A model generated the notes under the pieces. It searched no databases. It was given only the letters and a program-made list of their open reading frames with translations, and had not been told where the DNA came from. DNA of 64,000 nt. It comes from Nymphaea colorata (lineage: Eukaryota; Streptophyta; Magnoliopsida; Nymphaeales; Nymphaeaceae). Location: contig NC_045138.2 in NCBI RefSeq assembly GCF_008831285.2, forward strand, positions 12,042,571 through 12,106,570, read 5' to 3'. A program made the translations under genes and the position numbers. This document shows positions 1 through 12,400 of this stretch, one piece after another; within the stretch, counting starts at the first letter, position 1, and every line of letters begins with the position of its first letter.

Positions 1-280
1 TCACACATATATATATCTTTTTAAACCTTTCTCTATCTCCCTCTTTCTCTTTCTAAAATCTCTTTCCCTTTTCTTTTTTATTTATTTTGGCTTAAAATAA
101 TCTTTTCTCAATGAAAATATTGAACTAACCATTCATAGCAACATAAGAAAATATTAATAACATAGGGAGAAGATATCAAGAATGACATGGATGTACATTT
201 CCTAGTGCAAGATATCTATGCAACACAAAACCAAGTAACCTTGGGAGACATTCTTGCAAAAATAGTTGCCTTAAAATTTC

Positions 281-345
281 CTTTGAAGTTTCAAAAGTAA
301 ATAAATATTAATGTTTAATATTTATTTACTTTTTAAAACTTCAAG
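281..345. repeat. AT-rich palindrome in each unit
   Basis: AAAAGTAAATAAATATTAA is followed after a 2-3 base loop by its exact reverse complement. With a few mismatches the arms extend outward to CTTTGAAG and CTTCAAG, giving a stem of nearly 30 bp. The same structure is in all units (about 4927, 9569, 14215 and 18861). It overlaps the left target-duplication candidate of the SINE-like insert. Confidence 0.85.
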
Positions 346-576
346 AGGCATATAAACGTAGCTGGTCGAGCTAAAGGCCTGTATAAAGGCAGATCTCTAG
401 TTCGATTCCTGTGGGCGTTATGTTCATGTATCTTAAGGTGGTAGGATGCAACATCCAAGTTGAAGGGTGTATCATTGCTATCGCTGACATCAACATAGCT
501 CAGGAACCCAGAGACAGAGAATGGGGGAACCTTCGGGCTTCGTTTCGGGCGGTGGGATGAACCCATCGCTCACCCG
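312..576 (+). mobile_element. tRNA-related SINE-like insert (unit 1 copy)
   Basis: The stretch is flanked by a 13-bp direct repeat, AAATAAATATTAA, at 299-311 and 577-589. Inside are an A-box-like TAGCTGGTCGAG (359-370) and a good B box, AGTTCGATTCC (399-409), about 40 bp apart, as in RNA polymerase III promoters of tRNA-derived SINEs. It ends without a poly(A) tail, and the A box departs from consensus, so the SINE call is an inference. It sits inside gag-like sequence. It was in the unit before amplification, because all copies carry it at the same place. Confidence 0.45.
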
Positions 577-591
577 AAATAAATATTAAAC

Positions 592-976
592 ATGATGAAT
601 ATAGAATGTAATCCAGAACTCCTTGAACCATACTTTCCAAAGCACACTCACCCAATAATCAAGAGTGTTAATTGCATGCCAAGTAACAGTAGTGGTGATC
701 AACATAATCAAGTGATAGATGTGTTCTACTATGAAAACTTCTCTCAACAACCTCTTGGAAAGCAGATAGAACAGCAGTAAGAGATAATTCAAAGAGATTA
801 AAACTGATAAGCAACAGCTTGATAATTGCATTATACAACTACCGCCTACTCAAGATGAATTAATCCAAACAACTCCAAAGCAATTACTGAGGATTACAAG
901 AGATCGATCAATTTTAGAAGTCAATATAATGTCATTGGCTGCCTATCCTTATGCAAAACTTAATTTAGACGTATGA
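592..976 (+). pseudogene. gag-like coding scrap in the repeat unit
   Basis: A 62-codon open frame (592-780) is followed, past stops, by further protein-like sequence to about 976, including the peptides LPPTQDELIQTTPKQLL and SLAAYPYAKLNLDV. Composition and position next to LTR-derived sequence suggest debris of a retrotransposon gag or leader region, interrupted by the SINE-like insert. I do not recognise a named domain. It recurs near 5237, 9880, 14526 and 19172. The short frame stays open in all units, but this says little because the units are almost identical. Confidence 0.3.
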
Positions 977-1614
977 TTCTTTAAATAGTAGGATCAAAAT
1001 GGTTAAACGATACTTCTATTTTGGATCTAAATCTGAGTTCAAAGAACAATTCTATGATCCACGATCCTGTGTCACTTTCTAGATATGGTTCCATTTGAAA
1101 TCTATACCAATTCTTATTTGGTCTATGATAAACCTTCTATTTTGAACTCACATTTCTAAGCGCAGCTATTAGATCCATGATCCAGTACGGCTTTCTAGAT
1201 CTGGAGGTCTTCAAAGTCTGAATTCATTTCTATCTAATCCATGACCCATCCTCTACCTCAGATCAAGATCTCGGTTTCAAATTGAACTATACAATCAAAC
1301 AAGGATCCATGTCTATTTTGGTACTTAAGATCTAGTTCTCATTTTTTAGACCCTAAACTTTCGTGTTTGATCAGGATTGAATCCAAAGTCCATAAGTCAA
1401 CTCCTACACTGGACTCGGATAGTCATTTCAAGTACAATTCCTTCATTTATTTGTTATTCAGGATCCATATCTTCCTTGATGAATCTGGACCTCTCTATTC
1501 TAGGAAGAGCTAGGGAAGGAGGCACCACCTTTCCTTTTCTTCTTCTTCTTTCTGTTTCCTTTTTTTCTTTTTCACACTCTCTTTCCTTCTCCCTTGTCTT
1601 CATCTCCGCCACAG

Positions 1615-1640
1615 CCTCTCTATAAAAACCTATAGAGAGG
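1615..1640. promoter_or_regulatory. TATA-containing hairpin in each unit
   Basis: CCTCTCTATA and TATAGAGAGG form a perfect 10-bp stem around AAAACC, and the arm and loop together read CTATAAAAACC, a plausible TATA box. A CT-rich stretch typical of plant LTR promoter regions precedes it. Identical copies are in the other units. Function is inferred from the motif only. Confidence 0.35.
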
Positions 1641-2539
1641 ATGTTCCCTCCCATGCGGTCCCTTTGTTATAAGAAGTTGTTCTCTCCCTTTCTCAGGTTC
1701 TTTCATCTCTTTCTACCAGGGTTTTCTTTCTTCTCTTGCTCTATATGCTTCCTCTTCCTTCCATGACATCCTCTGCAGATCGACTTCTTCTCTAGCCATT
1801 TCCCTAGAAGCATCTTTCCCTCTCTTCTTCTTTCTCTCCAGCAGTCCCTCTGGTGAATCCTTCTTGGAGTTGTTCCAACCAATTTCACGGTGCACGAGGA
1901 TTCTTCGGTCCCATTTCTTGAACTAACTGCAACACTTCAGCCAGCCCATGCAGCACATCGACAGCAGTTTGCGGGTGAATCCCTTCCACTTTGCTCTTTT
2001 CTTTTCTGTTTGAAATCTGCATTAGAGCAAGTTTTAATTTAGCTCTCGCAGAAGTTGAAACTGCTGATTTTTTAGTTACATCTTTCTTTGTTTTACATGT
2101 TTTGGGCTTGGGGATTCGGTAAAAAAAGGACTTTTTAGTATAAATTTAAAAATTAAGGTCTTTATGCCTTACTCAAGTGGCCTGGAATATATATATATAA
2201 GTTATCCCATTCTCTCAACTATATGGCATGATGAACTAGAATCGTCTGATATGCTTAATGGCTATTTGTTTGATGAATTGTAAAAAAATGAAAAAATGGG
2301 CACAAAATCACCCTTTGTTTCCTTCCCTTGCATAGAGAGAACTTCCTCTCTCCCCATGTTTCCATGTCCCCTCTCTCTCCCCTCCAACATGGAGCTTACC
2401 TGTTGCTTGCTTGTAATCCGCCAGTCGCTAGCCGCTCGCAGCCGTAAAGTGTGACTTTTCTCTCCCTCTAGAAACCCGTTTTATTTTGATAGCGGCTTGG
2501 ATTTAATTTCGGACCCTGAGCCCAAGCTCACTCCAAAAT

Positions 2540-2900
2540 AAACTTTTAGATCCATATCTAAATCCAAATCTTGACCCTAAATCTAAAACAGATCTTCAGA
2601 TCCATGTCCACATTCAAATCTCGACTCTAGACCCAAAACATACTTCTAGATCCATTTCCAAATCTTGACCCTAGATCCAAAACTGACCTTTAGATTTGTG
2701 TCTAAATTCAAATCTCGACCCTAGATCCAAAACAGAAATCTAGATACATATCCAAATCCAAATTCAAGGTTTAGATCCAAAATTTACACCTCAATCCAAA
2801 ATACAAAGCCAAATGTTATAATAAAATCAAGTCCAAATTATGAAAGTGGATCCAGAAAGCTGCTCTTTAGTTTCAAAACCAAAGTTTAGATCCAAATCAA
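2540..2900. repeat. GATCCAAA minisatellite inside the LTR-like part
   Basis: Phrases of the type AGATCCATATCTAAATCC, then CTCGACCCTAGATCC, recur roughly every 50-60 bp with much drift. The same phrase array is in every unit and, more diverged, in the right gypsy LTR at 28110-28400. It is therefore an old internal feature of this LTR family. Confidence 0.75.
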
Positions 2901-3481
2901 AAATTGTAACTCAAAATCCAAAGTAGAGTTAAAAATAACCATTTCCAACCTTATTTAGCGCCATGTGCGTGCAAACCTTCACTTTGTTTTTCATCTCAAT
3001 CTTCCACCGATTTTTTTTTTTTAGAAATATGTTTTAAGCAGAAAACACTTGTCCAGCCCTTGTTTCGCGTCAATTAGAACGGTTTTGCGACGTAGCGAAC
3101 CTAATTTGGACCTAAAATGAGTCCGAAACCATCCAAAATGAAGCTGGTTCTGCTTTTAACAAAATATCAGTTTACCCTTTAAAATTTTACTATTAGAAAA
3201 ATAAATTTTTTTAGTGGACCCCACCTGCCTTGCCGCACGTCTAGCCAAATCTGGCTAGGACGCATGGCTAGGGTGTTCTAGCCCTAGGTGCAGTGAGCTG
3301 CCGTGACAGCTCCCTGGTGCAGGTGCGCTAGCCCTGAGCATAGGGTGTTAGCATGGCTTACAGCCAATCGCTTTTAGTCAAAGCTAAATTAAAAAAAAAA
3401 ACTTGAAATTTGCATGAAAACTTTGTCGAATTAAAAATAATAAAAAAAAAACAAATTTTGATTTTTTACTTCAAAACTCTT

Positions 3482-3489
3482 TATAAATA
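3482..3489 (+). promoter_or_regulatory. TATA box-like TATAAATA in each unit
   Basis: ACTCTTTATAAATACC lies in the LTR-derived half of the unit, upstream of a CT-rich leader-like stretch. It fits an LTR core promoter. The diverged right LTR near 28640 lacks this block altogether. Copies recur in the other units. Confidence 0.35.
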
Positions 3490-4759
3490 CCTTTCAAATC
3501 TTCTCTTTTAAGTATGGGCTAATATCCTTGGAGAACTTCTAAAGCTTTTTCATTTAAGATTTTGGAAGTTCTTCATTTAGCTCTCTTTCCAATTTTTTTT
3601 CTTTTTATTTTCTTCTTCTTCTTCTTCTTCTTCTTTTCCAATCTTGATAGCATGAAGAGACATCATCAACACTTTGGAGGTTCACTTGGAGAGGCTTCAG
3701 AATCATGTGGAGAAAAAATTTTGTTTACCTCCAACCGGTCCACTTAGAGATATGTATTCAATATCCCACTTGTTTTTCCCTTGTCCATACCCCCATGGTC
3801 ATATAAGATAGTTTTAAAATTTTCTTTTCAGAGTCAAGAGCTACTCTTGAATGCACTGCGAGTATGAGAAATGTGAAATAAAATTTTATTTTTCTTTGTA
3901 ATCTCGAAATATGTTTTATTCTTTTTTCTCATTAAATGTGTGCATTGTTTATGTGTAAAATGATGTTCACACATAGTTGATCAATTTTCCAATTAATATG
4001 TGAATGAACGGTAAAAACAAATGTTTGGGTTGATGTTTGTTTGTTATTATGTTAATTTTTGAGGTTGAAATTTGTTCAACCCGAGAAGCACTTATAAATA
4101 TATACATGCGAAAATGTATCTTTATGACATTCTTATGTTTGGTATTAATTATTTCTCTTAATTACCCAATTAAGGATCCTAAATAGAGCTTTCTTATATT
4201 ACTAACTTTTCATTCAATGTCTATTTTATTTTCTCTCATTCTAACGGTCGGAGAAATAAGTCTCCTTGTAATAGATGAAATAACTATTTGCTTTTTGCAT
4301 GCTTATAAAAAATTATTTGAATTGTATTTTCAAAAGAATTTCAAAAATAATTCTTCAATGAGGCATTGGAGAGTTATCCTAAACTCTTGCATAAGTCCAA
4401 ATTCTTTTATGGCATACATAGAAAAATCGAAGTCGAAAATACTCCAAGTTATCTTTTGATTTTCATTTTTTTTATACAATATATACCTATATTCTTCTCT
4501 TTCTAAAATATTCTTCTCTTTCTCTCTCTCTTTTTGATTTAAAATCTTCTTATATATATATCATTCTAAAATCTTTCTCTTTGTTTCTCTCTCTTCGATT
4601 TAAACTTTTCTTTTATAAAATTTTACATACATATATAGACACATACTCACACATATATATATCTTTTTAAACCTTTCTCTATCTCCCTCTTTCTCTTTCT
4701 AAAATCTCTTTCCCTTTTCTTTTTTATTTATTTTGGCTTAAAATAATCTTTTCTCAATG

Positions 4760-7700
4760 AAAATATTGAACTAACCATTCATAGCAACATAAGAAAATAT
4801 TAATAACATAGGGAGAAGATATCAAGAATGACATGGATGTACATTTCCTAGTGCAAGATATCTATGCAACACAAAACCAAGTAACCTTGGGAGACATTCT
4901 TGCAAAAATAGTTGCCTTAAAATTTCCTTTGAAGTTTCAAAAGTAAATAAATATTAATGTTTAATATTTATTTACTTTTTAAAACTTCAAGAGGCATATA
5001 AACGTAGCTGGTCGAGCTAAAGGCCTGTATAAAGGCAGATCTCTAGTTCGATTCCTGTGGGCGTTATGTTCATGTATCTTAAGTGGTAGGATGCAACATC
5101 CAAGTTGAAGGGTGTATCATTGCTATCGCTGACATCAACATAGCTCAGGAACCCAGAGACAGAGAATGGGGGAACCTTCGGGCTTCGTTTCGGGCGGTGG
5201 GATGAACCCATCGCTCACCCGAAATAAATATTAAACATGATGAATATAGAATGTAATCCAGAACTCCTTGAACCATACTTTCCAAAGCACACTCACCCAA
5301 TAATCAAGAGTGTTAATTGCATGCCAAGTAACAGTAGTGGTGATCAACATAATCAAGTGATAGATGTGTTCTACTATGAAAACTTCTCTCAACAACCTCT
5401 TGGAAAGCAGATAGAACAGCAGTAAGAGATAATTCAAAGAGATTAAACTGATAAGCAACAGCTTGATAATTGCATTATACAACTACCCTACTCAAGATGA
5501 ATTAATCCAAACAACTCCAAAGCAATTACTGAGGATTACAAGAGATCGATCAATTTTAGAAGTCAATATAATGTCATTGGCTGCCTATCCTTATGCAAAA
5601 CTTAATTTAGACGTATGATTCTTTAAATAGTAGGATCAAAATGGTTAAACGATACTTCTATTTTGGATCTAAATCTGAGTTCAAAGAACAATTCTATGAT
5701 CCACGATCCTGTGTCACTTTCTAGATATGGTTCCATTTGAAATCTATACCAATTCTTATTTGGTCTATGATAAACCTTCTATTTTGAACTCACATTTCTA
5801 ACCGCAGCTATTAGATCCATGATCCAGTACGGCTTTCTAGATCTGGAGGTCTTCAAAGTCTGAATTCATTTCTATCTAATCCATGACCCATCCTCTACCT
5901 CAGATCAAGATCTCGGTTTCAAATTGAACTATACAATCAAACAAGGATCCATGTCTATTTTGGTACTTAAGATCTAGTTCTCATTTTTTAGACCCTAAAC
6001 TTTCGTGTTTGATCAGGATTGAATCCAAAGTCCATAAGTCAACTCCTACACTGGACTCGGATAGTCATTTCAAGTACAATTCCTTCATTTATTTGTTATT
6101 CAGGATCCATATCTTCCTTGATGAATCTGGACCTCTCTATTCTAGGAAGAGCTAGGGAAGGAGGCACCACCTTTCCTTTTCTTCTTCTTCTTTCTGTTTC
6201 CTTTTTTCTTTTTCACACTCTCTTTCCTTCTCCCTTGTCTTCATCTCCGCCACAGCCTCTCTATAAAAACCTATAGAGAGGATGTTCCCTCCCATGCGGT
6301 CCCTTTGTTATAAGAAGTTGTTCTCTCCCTTTCTCAGGTTCTTTCATCTCTTTCTACCAGGGTTTTCTTTCTTCTCTTGCTCTATATGCTTCCTCTTCCT
6401 TCCATGACATCCTCTGCAGATCGACTTCTTCTCTAGCCATTTCCCTAGAAGCATCTTTCCCTCTCTTCTTCTTTCTCTCCAGCAGTCCCTCTGGTGAATC
6501 CTTCTTGGAGTTGTTCCAACCAATTTCACGGTGCACGAGGATTCTTCGGTCCCATTTCTTGAACTAACTGCAACACTTCAGCCAGCCCATGCAGCACATC
6601 GACAGCAGTTTGCGGGTGAATCCCTTCCACTTTGCTCTTTTCTTTTCTGTTTGAAATCTGCATTAGAGCAAGTTTTAATTTAGCTCTCGCAGAAGTTGAA
6701 ACTGCTGATTTTTTAGTTACATCTTTCTTTGTTTTACATGTTTTGGGCTTGGGGATTCGGTAAAAAAAGGACTTTTTAGTATAAATTTAAAAATTAAGGT
6801 CTTTATGCCTTACTCAAGTGGCCTGGAATATATATATATAAGTTATCCCATTCTCTCAACTATATGGCATGATGAACTAGAATCGTCTGATATGCTTAAT
6901 GGCTATTTGTTTGATGAATTGTAAAAAAATGAAAAAATGGGCACAAAATCACCCTTTGTTTCCTTCCCTTGCATAGAGAGAACTTCCTCTCTCCCCATGT
7001 TTCCATGTCCCCTCTCTCTCCCCTCCAACATGGAGCTTACCTGTTGCTTGCTTGTAATCCGCCAGTCGCTAGCCGCTCGCAGCCGTAAAGTGTGACTTTT
7101 CTCTCCCTCTAGAAACCCGTTTTATTTTGATAGCGGCTTGGATTTAATTTCGGACCCTGAGCCCAAGCTCACTCCAAAATAAACTTTTAGATCCATATCT
7201 AAATCCAAATCTTGACCCTAAATCTAAAACAGATCTTCAGATCCATGTCCACATTCAAATCTCGACTCTAGACCCAAAACATACTTCTAGATCCATTTCC
7301 AAATCTTGACCCTAGATCCAAAACTGACCTTTAGATTTGTGTCTAAATTCAAATCTCGACCCTAGATCCAAAACAGAAATCTAGATACATATCCAAATCC
7401 AAATTCAAGGTTTAGATCCAAAATTTACACCTCAATCCAAAATACAAAGCCAAATGTTATAATAAAATCAAGTCCAAATTATGAAAGTGGATCCAGAAAG
7501 CTGCTCTTTAGTTTCAAAACCAAAGTTTAGATCCAAATCAAAAATTGTAACTCAAAATCCAAAGTAGAGTTAAAAATAACCATTTCCAACCTTATTTAGC
7601 GCCATGTGCGTGCAAACCTTCACTTTGTTTTTCATCTCAATCTTCCACCGATTTTTTTTTTTTAGAAATATGTTTTAAGCAGAAAACACTTGTCCAGCCC

Positions 7701-9401
7701 TTGTTTCGCGTCAATTAGAACGGTTTTGCGACGTAGCGAACCTAATTTGGACCTAAAATGAGTCCGAAACCATCCAAAATGAAGCTGGTTCTGCTTTTAA
7801 CAAAATATCAGTTTACCCTTTAAAATTTTACTATTAGAAAAATAAATTTTTTTAGTGGACCCCACCTGCCTTGCCGCACGTCTAGCCAAATCTGGCTAGG
7901 GCGCATGGCTAGGGTGTTCTAGCCCTAGGTGCAGTGAGCTGCCGTGACAGCTCCCTGGTGCAGGTGCGCTAGCCCTGAGCATAGGGTGTTAGCATGGCTT
8001 ACAGCCAATCGCTTTTAGTCAAAGCTAAATTAAAAAAAAAAAACTTGAAATTTGCATGAAAACTTTGTCGAATTAAAAATAATAAAAAAAAAACAAATTT
8101 TGATTTTTTACTTCAAAACTCTTTATAAATACCTTTCAAATCTTCTCTTTTAAGTATGGGCTAATATCCTTGGAGAACTTCTAAAGCTTTTTCATTTAAG
8201 ATTTTGGAAGTTCTTCATTTAGCTCTCTTTCCAATTTTTTTTCTTTTTATTTTCTTCTTCTTCTTCTTCTTCTTCTTTTCCAATCTTGATAGCATGAAGA
8301 GACATCATCAACACTTTGGAGGTTCACTTGGAGAGGCTTCAGAATCATGTGGAGAAAAAATTTTGTTTACCTCCAACCGGTCCACTTAGAGATATGTATT
8401 CAATATCCCACTTGTTTTTCCCTTGTCCATACCCCCATGGTCATATAAGATAGTTTTAAAATTTTCTTTTCAGAGTCAAGAGATACTCTTGAATGCACTG
8501 CGAGTATGAGAAATGTGAAATAAAATTTTATTTTTCTTTGTAATCTCGAAATATGTTTTATTCTTTTTTCTCATTAAATGTGTGCATTGTTTATGTGTAA
8601 AATGATGTTCACACATAGTTGATCAATTTTCCAATTAATATGTGAATGAACGGTAAAAACAAATGTTTGGGTTGATGTTTGTTTGTTATTATGTTAATTT
8701 TTGAGGTTGAAATTTGTTCAACCCGAGAAGCACTTATAAATATATACATGCGAAAATGTATCTTTATGACATTCTTATGTTTGGTATTAATTATTTCTCT
8801 TAATTACCCAATTAAGGATCCTAAATAGAGCTTTCTTATATTACTAACTTTTCATTCAATGTCTATTTTATTTTCTCTCATTCTAACGGTCGGAGAAATA
8901 AGTCTCCTTGTAATAGATGAAATAACTATTTGCTTTTTGCATGCTTATAAAAAATTATTTGAATTGTATTTTCAAAAGAATTTCAAAAATAATTCTTCAA
9001 TGAGGCATTGGAGAGTTATCCTAAACTCTTGCATAAGTCCAAATTCTTTTATGGCATACATAGAAAAATCGAAGTCGAAAATACTCCAAGTTATCTTTTG
9101 ATTTTCATTTTTTTTATACAATATATACCTATATTCTTCTCTTTCTAAAATATTCTTCTCTTTCTCTCTCTCTTTTTGATTTAAAATCTTCTTATATATA
9201 TATCATTCTAAAATCTTTCTCTTTGTTTCTCTCTCTTCGATTTAAACTTTTCTTTTATAAAATTTTACATACATATATAGACACATACTCACACATATAT
9301 ATATCTTTTTAAACCTTTCTCTATCTCCCTCTTTCTCTTTCTAAAATCTCTTTCCCTTTTCTTTTTTATTTATTTTGGCTTAAAATAATCTTTTCTCAAT
9401 G
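4760..9401. repeat. Macrosatellite unit 2
   Basis: Same order as unit 1, 4642 bp. It lacks one G in the AAGGTGG site inside the SINE-like insert (around 5081), has C in the TAACCGCAG site (around 5800) and shares the GAGCTGCC variant with unit 1. Confidence 0.95.
4958..5221 (+). mobile_element. SINE-like insert, unit 2 copy
   Basis: Second copy, one base shorter than the unit 1 copy through loss of a G. Same boxes and flanking repeat. Confidence 0.45.
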
Positions 9402-12400
9402 AAAATATTGAACTAACCATTCATAGCAACATAAGAAAATATTAATAACATAGGGAGAAGATATCAAGAATGACATGGATGTACATTTCCTAGTGCAAGA
9501 TATCTATGCAACACAAAACCAAGTAACCTTGGGAGACATTCTTGCAAAAATAGTTGCCTTAAAATTTCCTTTGAAGTTTCAAAAGTAAATAAATATTAAT
9601 GTTTAATATTTATTTACTTTTTAAAACTTCAAGAGGCATATAAACGTAGCTGGTCGAGCTAAAGGCCTGTATAAAGGCAGATCTCTAGTTCGATTCCTGT
9701 GGGCGTTATGTTCATGTATCTTAAGGTGGTAGGATGCAACATCCAAGTTGAAGGGTGTATCATTGTTATCGCTGACATCAACATAGCTCAGGAACCCAGA
9801 GACAGAGAATGGGGGGACCTTCGGGCTTCGTTTCGGGCGGTGGGATGAACCCATCGCTCACCCGAAATAAATATTAAACATGATGAATATAGAATGTAAT
9901 CCAGAACTCCTTGAACCATACTTTCCAAAGCACACTCACCCAATAATCAAGAGTGTTAATTGCATGCCAAGTAACAGTAGTGGTGATCAACATAATCAAG
10001 TGATAGATGTGTTCTACTATGAAAACTTCTCTCAACAACCTCTTGGAAAGCAGATAGAACAGCAGTAAGAGATAATTCAAAGAGATTAGAACTGATAAGC
10101 AACAGCTTGATAATAGCATTATACAACTACCACTTACTCCAGATGAATTAATCCAAACAACTCCAAAGCAATTACTGAGGATTACAAGGATCGATCAATT
10201 TTAGAAGTCAATATAATGTCATTGGCTGCCTATCCTTATGCAAAACTTAATTTAGACGTATGATTCTTTAAATAGTAGGATCAAAATGGTTAAACGATAC
10301 TTCTATTTTGGATCTAAATCTCAGTTCAAAGAACAATTCTATGATCCACGATCCTGTGTCACTTTCTAGATATGGTTCCATTTGAAATCTATACCAATTC
10401 TTATTTGGTCTATGATAAACCTTCTATTTTGAACTCACATTTCTAACCGCAGCTATTAGATCCATGATCCAGTACGGCTTTCTAGATCTGGAGGTCTTCA
10501 AAGTCTGAATTCATTTCTATCTAATCCATGACCCATCCTCTACCTCAGATCAAGATCTCGGTTTCAAATTGAACTATACAATCAAACAAGGATCCATGTC
10601 TATTTTGGTACTTAAGATCTAGTTCTCATTTTTTAGACCCTAAACTTTCGTGTTTGATCAGGATTGAATCCAAAGTCCATAAGTCAACTCCTACACTGGA
10701 CTCGGATAGTCATTTCAAGTACAATTCCTTCATTTATTTGTTATTCAGGATCCATATCTTCCTTGATGAATCTGGACCTCTCTATTCTAGGAAGAGCTAG
10801 GGAAGGAGGCACCACCTTTCCTTTTCTTCTTCTTTCTGTTTCCTTTTTTTCTTTTTCACACTCTCTTTCCTTCTCCCTTGTCTTCATCTCCGCCACAGCC
10901 TCTCTATAAAAACCTATAGAGAGGATGTTCCCTCCCATGCGGTCCCTTTGTTATAAGAAGTTGTTCTCTCCCTTTCTCAGGTTCTTTCATCTCTTTCTAC
11001 CAGGGTTTTCTTTCTTCTCTTGCTCTATATGCTTCCTCTTCCTTCCATGACATCCTCTGCAGATCGACTTCTTCTCTAGCCATTTCCCTAGAAGCATCTT
11101 TCCCTCTCTTCTTCTTTCTCTCCAGCAGTCCCTCTGGTGAATCCTTCTTGGAGTTGTTCCAACCAATTTCACGGTGCACGAGGATTCTTCGGTCCCATTT
11201 CTTGAACTAACTGCAACACTTCAGCCAGCCCATGCAGCACATCGACAGCAGTTTGCGGGTGAATCCCTTCCACTTTGCTCTTTTCTTTTCTGTTTGAAAT
11301 CTGCATTAGAGCAAGTTTTAATTTAGCTCTCGCAGAAGTTGAAACTGCTGATTTTTTAGTTACATCTTTCTTTGTTTTACATGTTTTGGGCTTGGGGATT
11401 CGGTAAAAAAAGGACTTTTTAGTATAAATTTAAAAATTAAGGTCTTTATGCCTTACTCAAGTGGCCTGGAATATATATATATAAGTTATCCCATTCTCTC
11501 AACTATATGGCATGATGAACTAGAATCGTCTGATATGCTTAATGGCTATTTGTTTGATGAATTGTAAAAAAATGAAAAAATGGGCACAAAATCACCCTTT
11601 GTTTCCTTCCCTTGCATAGAGAGAACTTCCTCTCTCCCCATGTTTCCATGTCCCCTCTCTCTCCCCTCCAACATGGAGCTTACCTGTTGCTTGCTTGTAA
11701 TCCGCCAGTCGCTAGCCGCTCGCAGCCGTAAAGTGTGACTTTTCTCTCCCTCTAGAAACCCGTTTTATTTTGATAGCGGCTTGGATTTAATTTCGGACCC
11801 TGAGCCCAAGCTCACTCCAAAATAAACTTTTAGATCCATATCTAAATCCAAATCTTGACCCTAAATCTAAAACAGATCTTCAGATCCATGTCCACATTCA
11901 AATCTCGACTCTAGACCCAAAACATACTTCTAGATCCATTTCCAAATCTTGACCCTAGATCCAAAACTGACCTTTAGATTTGTGTCTAAATTCAAATCTC
12001 GACCCTAGATCCAAAACAGAAATCTAGATACATATCCAAATCCAAATTCAAGGTTTAGATCCAAAATTTACACCTCAATCCAAAATACAAAGCCAAATGT
12101 TATAATAAAATCAAGTCCAAATTATGAAAGTGGATCCAGAAAGCTGCTCTTTAGTTTCAAAACCAAAGTTTAGATCCAAATCAAAAATTGTAACTCAAAA
12201 TCCAAAGTAGAGTTAAAAATAACCATTTCCAACCTTATTTAGCGCCATGTGCGTGCAAACCTTCACTTTGTTTTTCATCTCAATCTTCCACCGATTTTTT
12301 TTTTTTAGAAATATGTTTTAAGCAGAAAACACTTGTCCAGCCCTTGTTTCGCGTCAATTAGAACGGTTTTGCGACGTAGCGAACCTAATTTGGACCTAAA

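Larger units (their letters stand above)
114..4759. repeat. Macrosatellite unit 1
   Basis: First complete unit (4646 bp). Internal order: gag-like coding scrap (about 184-297), AT palindrome and SINE-like insert (281-576), second gag-like scrap (592-976), GATCC/GATCT-rich stretch (about 1030-1480), CT-rich block with a TATA hairpin (1500-1900), spacer, GATCCAAA minisatellite (about 2540-2900), GC-richer block (3220-3360), TATAAATA (3482-3489), TTC run (about 3612-3636), then the AT- and CT-rich end. It has G in the TAAGCGCAG site (about 1160) and the GAGCTGCC variant (about 3296). Confidence 0.95.

Noticed and set aside
359-430. A genuine tRNA gene in each unit
   Set aside because: Only the B box is good. 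No acceptor stem or anticodon arm can be folded around it.
333-566. 77-codon minus-strand frame repeated in the units (MGSSHRPKRSPKVPPFS...)
   Set aside because: It reads backwards through the SINE-like B box (the HRNRTRDLPL piece is typical of such antisense reading) and breaks in unit 2 by one lost base, without sign of selection.
1703-1895. Overlapping 60-61 codon basic frames in each unit
   Set aside because: They are antisense readings of CT-rich leader sequence, giving Arg/Lys/Glu-rich strings; two frames are open at once, which argues against coding.
3562-3747. Phe-rich 61-codon frame in each unit
   Set aside because: It runs through the variable TTC run and starts at TTG; its length changes between units with the microsatellite.
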